From Treponema sp. (lineage in GTDB: Bacteria; Spirochaetota; Spirochaetia; Treponematales; Treponemataceae): a DNA stretch of 49,924 nucleotides. This document shows, in pieces, positions 23,703 through 32,416 of the stretch. The notes under the pieces are model-generated. The model was not told where the DNA came from, did no database searches, and worked only from the letters and a program-made list of their open reading frames with translations. The stretch's first letter is position 1; every line of letters begins with the position of its first letter. A program made the position numbers and the translations under genes. The DNA lies in the NCBI GenBank assembly GCA_017617145.1, contig JAFZWX010000122.1:1-49924 (forward strand), in the 5' to 3' direction.

Positions 23703-26172
23703 GTTTCAGAATCCTGCTTCGTTTTTTCTTTTTCTTCTTGTACCTCTTTTGTTCTTATTAAGATATCTGAAAATTTTCAGGCAGATAACTTTTGTTGCCG
23801 TGCTTGCTGACTGGAATGGAAAAGCGTTTGTCTGGAACGGGCGAGTAAGAAAACTGCTTTCAATTTTTGCAAAGGTTGTGATTCTTATTGGTTTTGCGGG
23901 AGTAATTACAGCACTTGCAGATCCGGTAATCACAAGGCAGGAAAAGGTTTATACTTCGCTTGGAACCGATATTGTTTTTGTAATTGATACTTCTCCTTCA
24001 ATGGCTGCAAAGGATGTTGGTGGTGCGACCAGACTTGATTCTGCCAAGGATACAATTCGTAGTGTTACAGCAGAATATGATGGCTGCCGTTTTGGAATGG
24101 TCGTACTTGGAAGTGAAGCATCTGTTTTTGTACCTCCAACTGCAGATATTAATTTATTTACTGGTCGGCTTGATGATGTAAATGTTGGAATTCTTGGAAA
24201 TGGTTCTGCCATTGGTGATGGTCTTAGCACAGCAGTATGCCATCTTGTTTCGTCATCGGCACAAAAACGAACTGTAATTCTTCTGACAGATGGTGAAAAT
24301 AATGCAGGCCAAATTCATCCTGAAACTGCCGCCTCACTTGCTGCAGAAAATAATATTCCGGTTTATGTAATAGGAATTGGAACAAAAGGTACCATCCCAA
24401 TTGAATATGTAGATCCCGTAACAGGAAAGGTTTATTCAGGTTATCTTGATTCCAATTTTAATTCTGCTTCGTTAAAACGAATTGCAACGATGACTCAGGG
24501 GCGTTATTTTGAAGTAACAACTGCACAGGAATTTCGCCGTACTTTTGAAACTGTTGTAAAAACCGAAAGTGTTGTTCAAAATTATACCTTCAGAAATGTA
24601 ACTCAAAGCTGCTTTAGAAAAATCCTGTTGTGGGCCATTATTCTTTTATGTACAGGCTGGTTTATAAAACGAATTATTCTGCGCGAAATGCTTAGTTTCC
24701 GTTATGCAAAAATCCTTATAGTACGTTCTGTATTTATTGCAATAAGCTTTATTATGATTCTTATTGCCTATTCAGATATTCACTGGGGAATGTATCTTGT
24801 GCCGGTTCAAAAAAGCGGTGCTTCTGTAAGCTTTGTTTATGATATTTCTAACAGCATGCTTGCTCCAGATTGTGAGGATGGTCTTACAAGACTTCGTGCT
24901 GCCTGTGAATATTCCAAAGGCCTTCTTTCAAAGATGAATGGTGTAAGTGCTTCTGTTGTGCTTGCAAAAGGTGACGGTGTTGCTGCTATTCCACTAACTG
25001 ATGATTATGTAATGATAGAGTCGCTGCTCGAAGTAATGTCTCCGCGGCTTATGACAGTTCCCGGTTCCAGTATTGGAAAAGGCATCCTTAAAGCAAAAGA
25101 AACTTTCCCGTCGAATTATTCAAATGTAGGAAGAATCTGGGTATTTACCGATGGCGAAGAAACAGACAGTCATTTAAAAACTGCGCTTAGTGAATGTTTA
25201 AAAGCGGGTATATCTGTTTCAATCGTTGGTTTTGGTGATGAAAAGGAAAGTCAGATTTTTGCAGGCGATGGAAAAACAATTGTTTCAACGGCTCTTCGTT
25301 CAGACAGAATCAATTATGCAATTGAAGAAGCAAAAAAAAATCTTGGAGTTTATAAAAATCAGGCAGAAATCTTCTATATAAAATCTTCAGAAAAAGGTTC
25401 GGCAGTAAAGCTTTTGAATCAACTCAAGGAAGGTACGGGACAGCTTGTTTCTTATGAAGCAAAACCAGTTCCGCGTTTTAAGCTGTTTCTGCTGCTGGCT
25501 GTTTTGTTTTACAGTTTCAGTTACATTTTTACAGAGTTCGATTTTGGAAAAATTAAATTTTCCGGAACCGGAACAAAAGCGGCAACTGCACTTTGTGTTT
25601 TCATGCTTATAACTTTAACCGGGTGTTCGGATTCAACCTCTGATGTTTTAAAAGGAACTTTTGCTTTTGCAAAAAAACAATACTCAAAAGCTGTAACTCA
25701 TTTTCATACTGCGCAGGAAAATGCAGAAAAAACAGGAAATACACAAAAGCTTTCATACACTCTTTATGATTTAGGAACAGCGTACTCTCTTCTTGGTGAA
25801 GATAATGCTGCTATGGAAAAGTTTTCTCAGATTTCGGCAGACGCGCCTGTTTCTGTTCGTTACGGGGCTTACTACAATGCCGGTGTGCTTGCCCATAAAA
25901 ATGAAGATTATGAACATGCAGTTGAATATTTTAAGAAGGCACTTGAGGTAGACAGTACTCGTGTAGATGCAAAAATAAATCTTGAGCTTTCTATTCAAAG
26001 TGTAGAAGTAAATGTCCAGCATAATCAAAGTCAGGCACTTCCAGCGGCCGAAGATAATTCAATAAATCAGGATCTTGAAAAAGCAGTATTTGAACGAATA
26101 AAGGAGAATGACCAGAAGCAATGGAAAAACAGCGAAACAAATCAAAGCGAAGCATTGGCAGACGATTATTAA
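23695..26172 (+). CDS. BatA-BatB-BatC fusion: two von Willebrand A domains plus TPR
   Basis: A 825-residue fusion of three proteins normally made separately. The N-terminus has BatA-like membrane helices, then vWA domain 1 with the MIDAS VIDTSPSM. Two more helices (about 300-360) lead to vWA domain 2 with DISNSM. Two helices follow, the second ending in a lipobox-like LTGC at about residue 642, then TPR repeats (about 665-780; ALYDLGTAYSLLG-like and YNAGVLAHKNEDYEHAVEYFKKALEV). The likely start ATG is at 23695, eight bases after AGGAGG. Bat proteins affect oxygen tolerance and cell-envelope stress in several bacteria. Confidence 0.85.
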   Translation: MLEFQNPASFFLFLLVPLLFLLRYLKIFRQITFVAVLADWNGKAFVWNGRVRKLLSIFAKVVILIGFAGVITALADPVITRQEKVYTSLGTDIVFVIDTSPSMAAKDVGGATRLDSAKDTIRSVTAEYDGCRFGMVVLGSEASVFVPPTADINLFTGRLDDVNVGILGNGSAIGDGLSTAVCHLVSSSAQKRTVILLTDGENNAGQIHPETAASLAAENNIPVYVIGIGTKGTIPIEYVDPVTGKVYSGYLDSNFNSASLKRIATMTQGRYFEVTTAQEFRRTFETVVKTESVVQNYTFRNVTQSCFRKILLWAIILLCTGWFIKRIILREMLSFRYAKILIVRSVFIAISFIMILIAYSDIHWGMYLVPVQKSGASVSFVYDISNSMLAPDCEDGLTRLRAACEYSKGLLSKMNGVSASVVLAKGDGVAAIPLTDDYVMIESLLEVMSPRLMTVPGSSIGKGILKAKETFPSNYSNVGRIWVFTDGEETDSHLKTALSECLKAGISVSIVGFGDEKESQIFAGDGKTIVSTALRSDRINYAIEEAKKNLGVYKNQAEIFYIKSSEKGSAVKLLNQLKEGTGQLVSYEAKPVPRFKLFLLLAVLFYSFSYIFTEFDFGKIKFSGTGTKAATALCVFMLITLTGCSDSTSDVLKGTFAFAKKQYSKAVTHFHTAQENAEKTGNTQKLSYTLYDLGTAYSLLGEDNAAMEKFSQISADAPVSVRYGAYYNAGVLAHKNEDYEHAVEYFKKALEVDSTRVDAKINLELSIQSVEVNVQHNQSQALPAAEDNSINQDLEKAVFERIKENDQKQWKNSETNQSEALADDY

Positions 26173-27464
26173 TTCTGATTGTTCTGTTTACAACCTTTCC
26201 CGTTTTTTCTCAAACCCTGACAAGTGCAATGCTTAGAGAACTGCGAATTTCTCCTGTGCAGAATCAGCAGTTTTGGGTTAATACAGATATTAAGTTTGAA
26301 ACAGTAATTCCTTTTACACTTCCTTCGCAAATAGATGTTTCTATGCCCGAAGAAGAGGAGCATGTAATTTTTAAAACTCTTCGTAAGGTTGAATCTGACG
26401 GAGGAACAAAAATAGAAATATGGTTTCAGTTTGATAAAACCGGTAATTACACACTAAAGCCTCTTGTTGTAAAAATTAAAAACAGCAGACGTCAGCTTTT
26501 TTTTGAAGCTGTAACAATTGGAATTAATCCTAAGGAACAGCAGCCGCTTTGTATAATTGTAACTGCGCAAGGTAATAATAAAAATCTTACAGTAAGGGCC
26601 GGCGAAAAACTTAAATTCAGCGTTTGCCTGCAGTATGCGGTTCAGCTTACACAATTCAACTGGGATATACCAAAGGATTCTCTTTTTGAACAGACGAAAA
26701 CTTATGAGTTTGTAGAAATCAAACAGCGTGAAAAGGTTGTGTCTGATAACTTGATTCCTGTAAGCGATTTTGAATGGACTCCGCTTGTTTCTGGTACAAC
26801 AACCTTTCCTCGTTTTGTGATTCAGGCAGTTTCATATAATGGCGACAAGGTAATGGTACGCATGCCGCAGATTACTGTAAAAGTTCTGGAAGGAAGACAA
26901 AAGGGTATAACCGAAGGTACTTCATATTTTGAAGATGCTTTTAGTATTGATGAACTTATTGAGGAAGGCAATCAGACTGCAGAAATAACTGTTGAAACTG
27001 CAAAGCTCCTTGCCGAACTTCGTGGAAAAGAAAGATATTCTGTTTCAGGAAAGGCGCGTAAGCTTCGTATTATTTTAGAAAGAGAATATAATCTGCCATA
27101 CAGTCAAAAGGAATTTAAAGTTGTGTGGCTTTATATTTGCCTTGTGCTTCTTGCAGCAGTTGTTGCCCTGATGATTATTTGTGCTAAGAAAAAGAAGCGC
27201 GGATTAAATATGTTGTTTGCAGTTGTTCTTGTGCTTATTCTTGTGCTTACAATTTATTGTGGTGTATGTGCCGGAAAAAGTTATGGAATTTCTACAGGTA
27301 CGAAGGTTTATTCTATTCCCGAATCGAATGCAGCAATTTCTTCGGAGCTGCCTGCTGGAAACAGAGTTCAGATTGTATCTCAAACAGAAAACTGGTATTT
27401 ACTAAAATTTGGTGAAATCGAAGGCTGGTGTAAAAAAGAAGATATTGCGGTTATTTCAAAATAA
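26121..27464 (+). CDS. BatD-like membrane protein with C-terminal SH3 domain
   Basis: A 447-residue protein. The signal peptide (RLLILIVLFTTFPVFS) is followed by beta-rich extracytoplasmic domains as in BatD (ISPVQNQQFWVNTDI; VRAGEKLKFSVCLQ). Two transmembrane helices lie at about 333-352 and 360-380. The last 60 residues form a bacterial SH3 domain (GTKVYSIPESNAAIS ... NWYLLKFGEIEGWCKKEDI), which usually binds cell wall. The gene overlaps the BatABC end by 52 bp and its own end overlaps the convergent smr gene by 14 bp. Confidence 0.75.
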   Translation: MEKQRNKSKRSIGRRLLILIVLFTTFPVFSQTLTSAMLRELRISPVQNQQFWVNTDIKFETVIPFTLPSQIDVSMPEEEEHVIFKTLRKVESDGGTKIEIWFQFDKTGNYTLKPLVVKIKNSRRQLFFEAVTIGINPKEQQPLCIIVTAQGNNKNLTVRAGEKLKFSVCLQYAVQLTQFNWDIPKDSLFEQTKTYEFVEIKQREKVVSDNLIPVSDFEWTPLVSGTTTFPRFVIQAVSYNGDKVMVRMPQITVKVLEGRQKGITEGTSYFEDAFSIDELIEEGNQTAEITVETAKLLAELRGKERYSVSGKARKLRIILEREYNLPYSQKEFKVVWLYICLVLLAAVVALMIICAKKKKRGLNMLFAVVLVLILVLTIYCGVCAGKSYGISTGTKVYSIPESNAAISSELPAGNRVQIVSQTENWYLLKFGEIEGWCKKEDIAVISK

Positions 27465-28014
27465 TCCATGTTGCTCCAGTTCCTCCATCTGCTTTGTTCT
27501 TGGGATGTCCTGAAGTTCCACAGCGTGAATCTGATTCTATAAAGCGTCGTACAAGCTCTCCAAGTACCGGATCAGTTCCTTGTGTATGAATTCCTTTTCC
27601 ATGGATTATTTGAACCTTTCGTAAACCACGTTTTTTGCAGTCAGAAATAAAAGAATCAAGCCTTATCCGTGCTTCATCCTGATGTAAACCATGCAGATCA
27701 AGGTATGCTTCGGGTTTAAGATTTAAAACATATTCCCTGTCCTGCTGTTTTGTACGTTCCTGATGTTCTTCGGCAATTTTATCTTTGTCGATTGTTCCGT
27801 ATTTTCTAAGCCAGATTTCCATGGGATTAGCAGTGGGATTTTCTTCAGAAGATTTCTTTATTGCAGAACGTTCCTGTTCAAGCAACTTTTCTTCTTTTGT
27901 AGGTGCATTTGCTTTCTTATGAGAAACCTGCGGAGTCTTTGATTTTTCGCGGGCAGCCGCTCTTTCCTTTTTCTGCAAATTATCCCATTGATTAAGGATA
28001 TCTCCCATGTCCAT
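27451..28014 (-). CDS. Smr-domain protein
   Basis: A 187-residue protein. The C-terminal 90 residues are an Smr domain: YLDLHGLHQDEA, VQIIHGKGIHTQG and a final TGATWIIL. Smr domains cut or bind nucleic acids, including collided ribosome mRNAs. The N-terminal half is charged and rich in Lys, Glu and Ala. GGAG lies about nine bases before the ATG. It follows the DUF2147 gene by 17 bp on the same strand. Confidence 0.88.
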   Translation of the reverse strand: MDMGDILNQWDNLQKKERAAAREKSKTPQVSHKKANAPTKEEKLLEQERSAIKKSSEENPTANPMEIWLRKYGTIDKDKIAEEHQERTKQQDREYVLNLKPEAYLDLHGLHQDEARIRLDSFISDCKKRGLRKVQIIHGKGIHTQGTDPVLGELVRRFIESDSRCGTSGHPKNKADGGTGATWIILK

Positions 28015-28031
28015 CTGACTTATCTCCGGCT

Positions 28032-28562
28032 TTAGTTTTTAGGAGGATTCTTTGCCTGTGCTTCTTTTACATCTGCTTCGGTAGCCTGAACCCAGTACTG
28101 GAAAACCTGAATCGGACCAACAGTTCCTGCCATAGCAAGTGTTGGTTCTGTTGCAGTGTATTTTTTGTTTTTCTCGCCTTTAGCAAGATATTTGATTACA
28201 CAACCATACATTTTACCATTACTTGGATCAATGATATTTCCATCCTTCCAGTTTCCGGCTGATTCTTTTTTCATATTAAAAATCCAAGGGGTTCCAACAG
28301 TTTTCATTTTGTTTACAGCACCAGAAACAGGGAATCCTTTATATGATTCCTTGCAGGCACTTGCAATAATATCCTGTGGTGAATCTGTTGTAGCAGCAAT
28401 TGTTCCAAAAAGCATGCCATCCTGTTCGTAAACGCGCCAGATTGCAGTTACTTTTCCTGTTTTGTCGTCAATACTTTTCCATAATCCTACTGCAGGATCA
28501 GCAGCAAAAACAGCAGTTGAAAGCACCACCAGGGATGCAAGCATTAAAAATAATTTCTTCAT
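28032..28562 (-). CDS. Secreted DUF2147 protein
   Basis: A 176-residue protein with a signal peptide (MKKLFLMLASLVVLSTAVFA). The mature part opens with DPAVGLWKSIDDKTGKVTAIW and the spaced GKMYGCVIKY segment, the pattern of DUF2147, a small beta-barrel-like envelope domain of unknown function. A GAGGT ribosome-binding site lies upstream of the ATG. Confidence 0.85.
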   Translation of the reverse strand: MKKLFLMLASLVVLSTAVFAADPAVGLWKSIDDKTGKVTAIWRVYEQDGMLFGTIAATTDSPQDIIASACKESYKGFPVSGAVNKMKTVGTPWIFNMKKESAGNWKDGNIIDPSNGKMYGCVIKYLAKGEKNKKYTATEPTLAMAGTVGPIQVFQYWVQATEADVKEAQAKNPPKN

Positions 28563-28659
28563 AAAATACCTCGTGAAGATATTTTACTATAAGAGTTTTC
28601 TCATGTAAATAACATTTTTTTAACTTCCCTTTTTGCAAAAAAAGTATTATTTTAAAAAT

Positions 28660-29283
28660 ATGACTGATTATTATGCTGACTTAGGCGTTTCGAAAAATGC
28701 TTCAGCAGAAGAGATTAAGAAAGCTTATCGCAAACTCGCTTTTAAGTATCATCCTGACCAGAATCCTGGGGATAAGGTTGCAGAAGAGAAATTTAAGAAG
28801 ATAACTGCCGCATATGATGTTTTAGGCGATGAAGAAAAACGCCGTCAGTATGATAATGGAGGCTTTAATCCATTTGAACAGGCTTATGGCAGTCAGGAAA
28901 ATCAGTCGGGAACATATCAGCAGTGGACAGGCACTTATCAGAATCCTTATGGTGATTTCTGGAGCTGGTTTACAAATGCAAATACAGCACAACAAAATCA
29001 GGCAGATGACTGGCATTCAAACTATGAAAGTTCAGCTTGGAATAGTCAATCTCAAAAACAGGGACATCATTATACACGCAAAACCTATAAAAGATATTAC
29101 ACAAAAAGCGGTTATCTGAATATGCTCATCCTAAAGCTACTTCAGACAGTCGCAGGTGTATGGTTCTTCAGATTTTCATGGTTTATAATTCCGTTTGGCC
29201 CAATTATCTGTATTGGTTTAATCATCGGTGGTATCTCAGGCGTAATCCGCGCCATCCGAGGCCTCCTGTTTAATCGTGCATAA
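28660..29283 (+). CDS. Membrane-anchored J-domain protein
   Basis: A 207-residue protein. Residues 1-68 are a DnaJ domain ([29 protein letters not shown] with the essential HPD). A Gln/Ser/Tyr-rich linker follows, and the last 50 residues are one or two membrane helices ([21 protein letters not shown]). It lacks the Gly/Phe and zinc regions, so it is a class C J-protein that would direct DnaK to the membrane. The ATG at 28660 lies 9 nt after TATTAT with no ribosome-binding site, suggesting a leaderless mRNA. Confidence 0.85.
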   Translation: MTDYYADLGVSKNASAEEIKKAYRKLAFKYHPDQNPGDKVAEEKFKKITAAYDVLGDEEKRRQYDNGGFNPFEQAYGSQENQSGTYQQWTGTYQNPYGDFWSWFTNANTAQQNQADDWHSNYESSAWNSQSQKQGHHYTRKTYKRYYTKSGYLNMLILKLLQTVAGVWFFRFSWFIIPFGPIICIGLIIGGISGVIRAIRGLLFNRA

Positions 29284-29322
29284 AAAGATAAAAGTATTAT
29301 TTGGAAATACATGAAGATATTC

Positions 29323-29413
29323 GAAACCTCCCGTATGCGGAGTAAAAAAATCCCCTGAACAACTTCCTTCTGTTGTTCAGGGGATTTTTTTACGGGAGCA
29401 AACGGGAGGTTTC
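29323..29413. terminator. Bidirectional terminator hairpin with TTCCTTCT loop (shared-loop family)
   Basis: A perfect 12-bp outer stem (GAAACCTCCCGT, 29323-29334, with 29402-29413) encloses an internal loop of 8 and 9 nt and a perfect 21-bp inner stem (29343-29363 with 29372-29392). The inner stem has A7 on one side and T7 on the other. The apical loop is TTCCTTCT closed by AAC/GTT. It lies between convergent genes (J-domain protein and tyrS) and can terminate both. Confidence 0.8.
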
Positions 29414-29431
29414 CTTATGATTCTATTATGA

Positions 29432-30664
29432 TTATATCTCCCCCAAATAATACTTTTTCTTACCGCGACGGAAGATTATAACTTTGCCTTCCAAAGCCAT
29501 ATCCTTTGTAATAACCTTTGTCTCGTCATTTACAACTTCGCCGTTTACAGAAATTGCATTGTTCTTTATGAACTCGCGTGCTTCTCGCTTTGAACTTGCC
29601 ATTCCGTTGTTTACTAAAACATCAACAAGCGGAGCGTCTGCTTCAAACTTAAAGGTCGGAACACCCTTCATTCCAGTCAAAATATCTTTTACGGCAAGGC
29701 CTTTAAAGTCTCCTGCAAAAAGTTTTTCACTTACCTGAACTGCATTGTCTGCTTCTTCTTTTCCGTGAAGATCTTTTACAATTTCCCAGGCAAGAGTTTT
29801 TTGAGCAATACGCTTTTCCGGTGCTGCCATATGCTGAGCATAAATATCATCAATCTGTTCTTTGGTAAGGAATGTGAATACTTTAAGATATTCAAGAACC
29901 TTAGAATCATCAGAATTAATGAGGTACTGGTAAATTGCATAAGGAGCAGTTTTTTCCTTGTCGAGCCAGAGTGCATTTCCTTCTGACTTACCGAATTTCT
30001 TTCCAGTTGCATCAAGAATAAGAGGCATTGTGAAGGCATAAGCCTGTTCATCAAGCATTTTGCGGATAAGGTCTACACCAGTTGTAATGTTTCCCCACTG
30101 GTCGCTTCCTGCAACCTGCATAAGACATTTGTGTTCCTGGAAAAGATGAACAAAGTCAAAGCCCTGCAAAAGCATGTAAGAAAATTCTGCGTATGTAATT
30201 CCTGTTTCAAGTCGGCGGCGGATAATATCCTTGTCGAGCATGTAGTTCAAGCTTATGTATTTACCAATGTCTCGAAGTGTATCAAGGAAAGAGCGGTCTT
30301 TCCACCAGTCGTAGTTGTCTACTAAAGTTGCAGTTGGAACAAGTCGCTTAACCTGAGCACGGATTCCTTCGATATTTTTGTTTACTTCTTCTTCCGAAAT
30401 AATTTCGCGTTCTGCAGTCGGGCGTGGGTCTCCAATGCGGCCTGTGGCACCACCACAAAGCAAAATAGGGTGATGACCTGCATTAGCAAGACGCTTTGCC
30501 ATACACAAAGAAGAATAATGACCAATATGAAGTGAATCTGCAGTTGGATCTGTTCCCCAATAAAATGCAAAGGCTGGTCCGTCTAAAACCTTCTGCAGGT
30601 CACTTTCTTCGCCTGCAACATCCTTAATGAGTCCACGCCATTTTAAATCTTCAAATAAAGTCAT
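29432..30664 (-). CDS. tyrS: Tyrosyl-tRNA synthetase
   Basis: A 410-residue class I synthetase charging tRNA-Tyr. Seen are the HIGH motif (SLHIGHYSS), the KMSKS motif in the form KFGKSEGN, the tyrosine-binding stretch YMLLQGFDF, and a C-terminal S4 RNA-binding domain (SKREAREFIKNNAISVNG). The ATG at 30664 is chosen from the AGAGGT ribosome-binding site and the family start MTLFEDLKWRG; the open frame extends upstream through a hairpin. No T-box is seen in front. Confidence 0.95.
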   Translation of the reverse strand: MTLFEDLKWRGLIKDVAGEESDLQKVLDGPAFAFYWGTDPTADSLHIGHYSSLCMAKRLANAGHHPILLCGGATGRIGDPRPTAEREIISEEEVNKNIEGIRAQVKRLVPTATLVDNYDWWKDRSFLDTLRDIGKYISLNYMLDKDIIRRRLETGITYAEFSYMLLQGFDFVHLFQEHKCLMQVAGSDQWGNITTGVDLIRKMLDEQAYAFTMPLILDATGKKFGKSEGNALWLDKEKTAPYAIYQYLINSDDSKVLEYLKVFTFLTKEQIDDIYAQHMAAPEKRIAQKTLAWEIVKDLHGKEEADNAVQVSEKLFAGDFKGLAVKDILTGMKGVPTFKFEADAPLVDVLVNNGMASSKREAREFIKNNAISVNGEVVNDETKVITKDMALEGKVIIFRRGKKKYYLGEI

Positions 30665-30710
30665 ATAAATACCTCTGGATAATATAAATAAAATAATAAA
30701 AAAAGGAATC

Positions 30711-30803
30711 TGAAAAAGCCTGGTAGCGGAGTGGGAATTGGCAGACGGCTGCTTCCTTTTGCAGACGGTTGACAATTCCCACGGGAGCGGACAGGCTTTT
30801 TCA
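30711..30803. other. Three-tier hairpin with TTCCTTTT loop between infA and tyrS (shared-loop family)
   Basis: Outer 12-bp stem TGAAAAAGCCTG/CAGGCTTTTTCA (30711-30722 with 30792-30803), internal loop GTAGCGGA/GGGAGCGGA, 10-bp stem GTGGGAATTG/CAATTCCCAC, internal loop GCAGACGG/ACGGTTGA, then CTGC/GCAG around the loop TTCCTTTT. Both long stems are perfect. On the minus strand it follows infA and precedes tyrS, where the loop reads AAAAGGAA. The layout of tiers matches 13466-13551. Confidence 0.7.
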
Positions 30804-30812
30804 TATAAGAAT

Positions 30813-31031
30813 TTATTTTTGACGGAAGATTATTCTTCCTTTATTTAGATCATACGGAGAAAGGGCTACTTTTACACTGTCGCCCGGAACAATACGAATA
30901 TAATGCTTACGCATTTTGCCAGAAAGATGTGCAAGAATTACGTGTCCGTTCTGTAATTCAACGCGGAAAGTTGTGTTTGGAAGTGCTTCTTTTACTACGC
31001 CTTCTACTTCAATTGCTTCTTCTTTTGCCAT
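30813..31031 (-). CDS. infA: Translation initiation factor IF-1
   Basis: A 72-residue protein, the normal IF-1 length and a single OB fold. Seen are [34 protein letters not shown] and the ending [14 protein letters not shown]-1 binds the ribosomal A site during initiation. The ATG at 31031 is set by homology; AAAGGGG lies some 14 nt upstream, rather far for a ribosome-binding site. Confidence 0.95.
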   Translation of the reverse strand: MAKEEAIEVEGVVKEALPNTTFRVELQNGHVILAHLSGKMRKHYIRIVPGDSVKVALSPYDLNKGRIIFRQK

Positions 31032-31094
31032 ACGGTTATTAAAAGCCCCTTTGAAAAAAAAATTGTGCAAAAAGCAAAAAAAGTGTTTGTCTTT

Positions 31095-31123
31095 TTGCCA
31101 TTTTGCATTTATATTAGTATATA
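31095..31123 (+). promoter_or_regulatory. Promoter of the dksA-like gene
   Basis: TTGCCA (31095-31100), 17-bp spacer, TATATA (31118-31123). The leader of about 60 nt contains two mutually exclusive short stems: CAACAC with GTGTTG, or ATTTTCT with AGAAAAT next to the ribosome-binding site. A regulatory role is possible but unproven. Confidence 0.5.
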
Positions 31124-31189
31124 CAAAATAAAAAAATTAGACAACACGGGGCATTTTCTGTAGAGTGTTGCAAATTGGGAGAAAATCAA

Positions 31190-31546
31190 ATGGATCAAGC
31201 TTTTATCGAAAAAATGAAGAAAGAGCTTCTGAAACAACGAAAGACTATTCTTGAGTCTCTTGCGGGACAAAGTGACGATATGAGGGAGCTGGTAAAAACA
31301 GTAGAGTCAGGTGATGAAGCAGACGTTGCAGCAGATGCAATCGACCGCACACTTCTTACAGCACTTGGATCACAAGATGCAAAACGCCTTCAGCAGATTG
31401 ATAACTGTTTAGACAGAATTTATCAGAACAAATACGGCCGCTGTATTAAATGCGGTAAGGATATTCCAAAGGGACGCCTCGAAGCTGTACCTTGGGCATT
31501 AATGTGCGTAAACTGCGCTAGTGCAGAGGAACGGAAAAACAGGTAG
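31190..31546 (+). CDS. DksA/TraR-type zinc-finger protein
   Basis: A 118-residue protein. The N-terminus is a coiled coil (EKMKKELLKQRKTILESLA) and the C-terminus a C4 zinc finger CIKCGKDIPKGRLEAVPWAL followed by MCVNC, as in DksA. DksA acts in the RNA polymerase secondary channel with ppGpp. The coiled-coil tip holds several Asp (GDEADVAADA), as DksA does. GGGAG precedes the ATG. Its end overlaps the convergent PHP gene by 29 bp. Confidence 0.88.
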   Translation: MDQAFIEKMKKELLKQRKTILESLAGQSDDMRELVKTVESGDEADVAADAIDRTLLTALGSQDAKRLQQIDNCLDRIYQNKYGRCIKCGKDIPKGRLEAVPWALMCVNCASAEERKNR

Positions 31547-32414
31547 AACCAGAAGGGTAGGTTAGTTCTTTATAACCTGCCCTTTTTGCTTTTTGGGCGG
31601 CAAGGTCAAAGGCCGCGTCAAGAAATTCACATTTGTGGGCATCGGAGTTTATGCAAACCGGAACGCCCTGTTCGTAAAGATATTCCAAAAATTGTGCACT
31701 TGGGTAAACATCGTCCATCATTCCACGGGCGATTGCACCGGTATTAATTTCGGCAATTACTCCGGCAGCGGTTGCAGCCTTTGCAGTAAGCTTCAGTTGT
31801 TCCTTGTACCAGCTTTCATCTTCATTAAAATAATGCAAAGGTCCGTTTCTAAGTCGGATTAAATCAGGGTGACCCAAAATCTCAAAATTACCTTCGCGCA
31901 GCATTGCCCGTTCTGCTTCAAAATAATCACAGGTGGCACGCTTTCCGTCAATTGTTCCATCGGGCTTGGAATAAAAACGGCGCAGACTTTGCTCAACAAT
32001 TTCAACTTTATTGTCTACTGTAAAATATCCTTTTGGCGTATTTATAAAATGAATTGAGCCAATCAAATAATCAGGCTGGAACTGCGAGTAAGCGGTTTTA
32101 TCTGGCACGGCAGAACCAATTCCTTCGCGTACAAAATAATCTGCTTCAAAACCCAAAAGAATTTTTATGCGCCCATCATACTTTTGTTTGAGCTCGCTTA
32201 TTGTTGAAACATAAGCACTAAAACTTTCCACCGGCATATGCCAGACAGAATCAAACTCAGAATAAAAATCGGGATTAAGCGGGTGAATTGAGTGCTCCGA
32301 AAAACCAATAATTGTAAAGCCTTTTTCAATAGCAGCAAGAATATGCTCTTCGGCAGTGTTTTTTCCATCGCTGAACTTTGAATGAGTATGAAGATTTATT
32401 TTTTCATTTGTCAT
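31518..32414 (-). CDS. PHP-family histidinol-phosphatase-like protein
   Basis: A 298-residue PHP phosphoesterase. Metal motifs are NLHTHSKFSDGKN, GFSEHS, LGFEADYF, LGHPDLIR and NSDAH near the end. It matches the HisJ/HisK-type histidinol phosphatase that would supply the histidinol used by hisD at 8293; assignment within the PHP family is by overall resemblance. It follows the two-receiver response regulator by 2 bp. Confidence 0.8.
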   Translation of the reverse strand: MTNEKINLHTHSKFSDGKNTAEEHILAAIEKGFTIIGFSEHSIHPLNPDFYSEFDSVWHMPVESFSAYVSTISELKQKYDGRIKILLGFEADYFVREGIGSAVPDKTAYSQFQPDYLIGSIHFINTPKGYFTVDNKVEIVEQSLRRFYSKPDGTIDGKRATCDYFEAERAMLREGNFEILGHPDLIRLRNGPLHYFNEDESWYKEQLKLTAKAATAAGVIAEINTGAIARGMMDDVYPSAQFLEYLYEQGVPVCINSDAHKCEFLDAAFDLAAQKAKRAGYKELTYPSGSTCFSVPLH

Positions 32415-32416
32415 AA

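Noticed and set aside
30665..30812. T-box riboswitch in front of tyrS
   Set aside because: No T-box sequence, no specifier loop and no alternative terminator; only the shared-loop hairpin is present.
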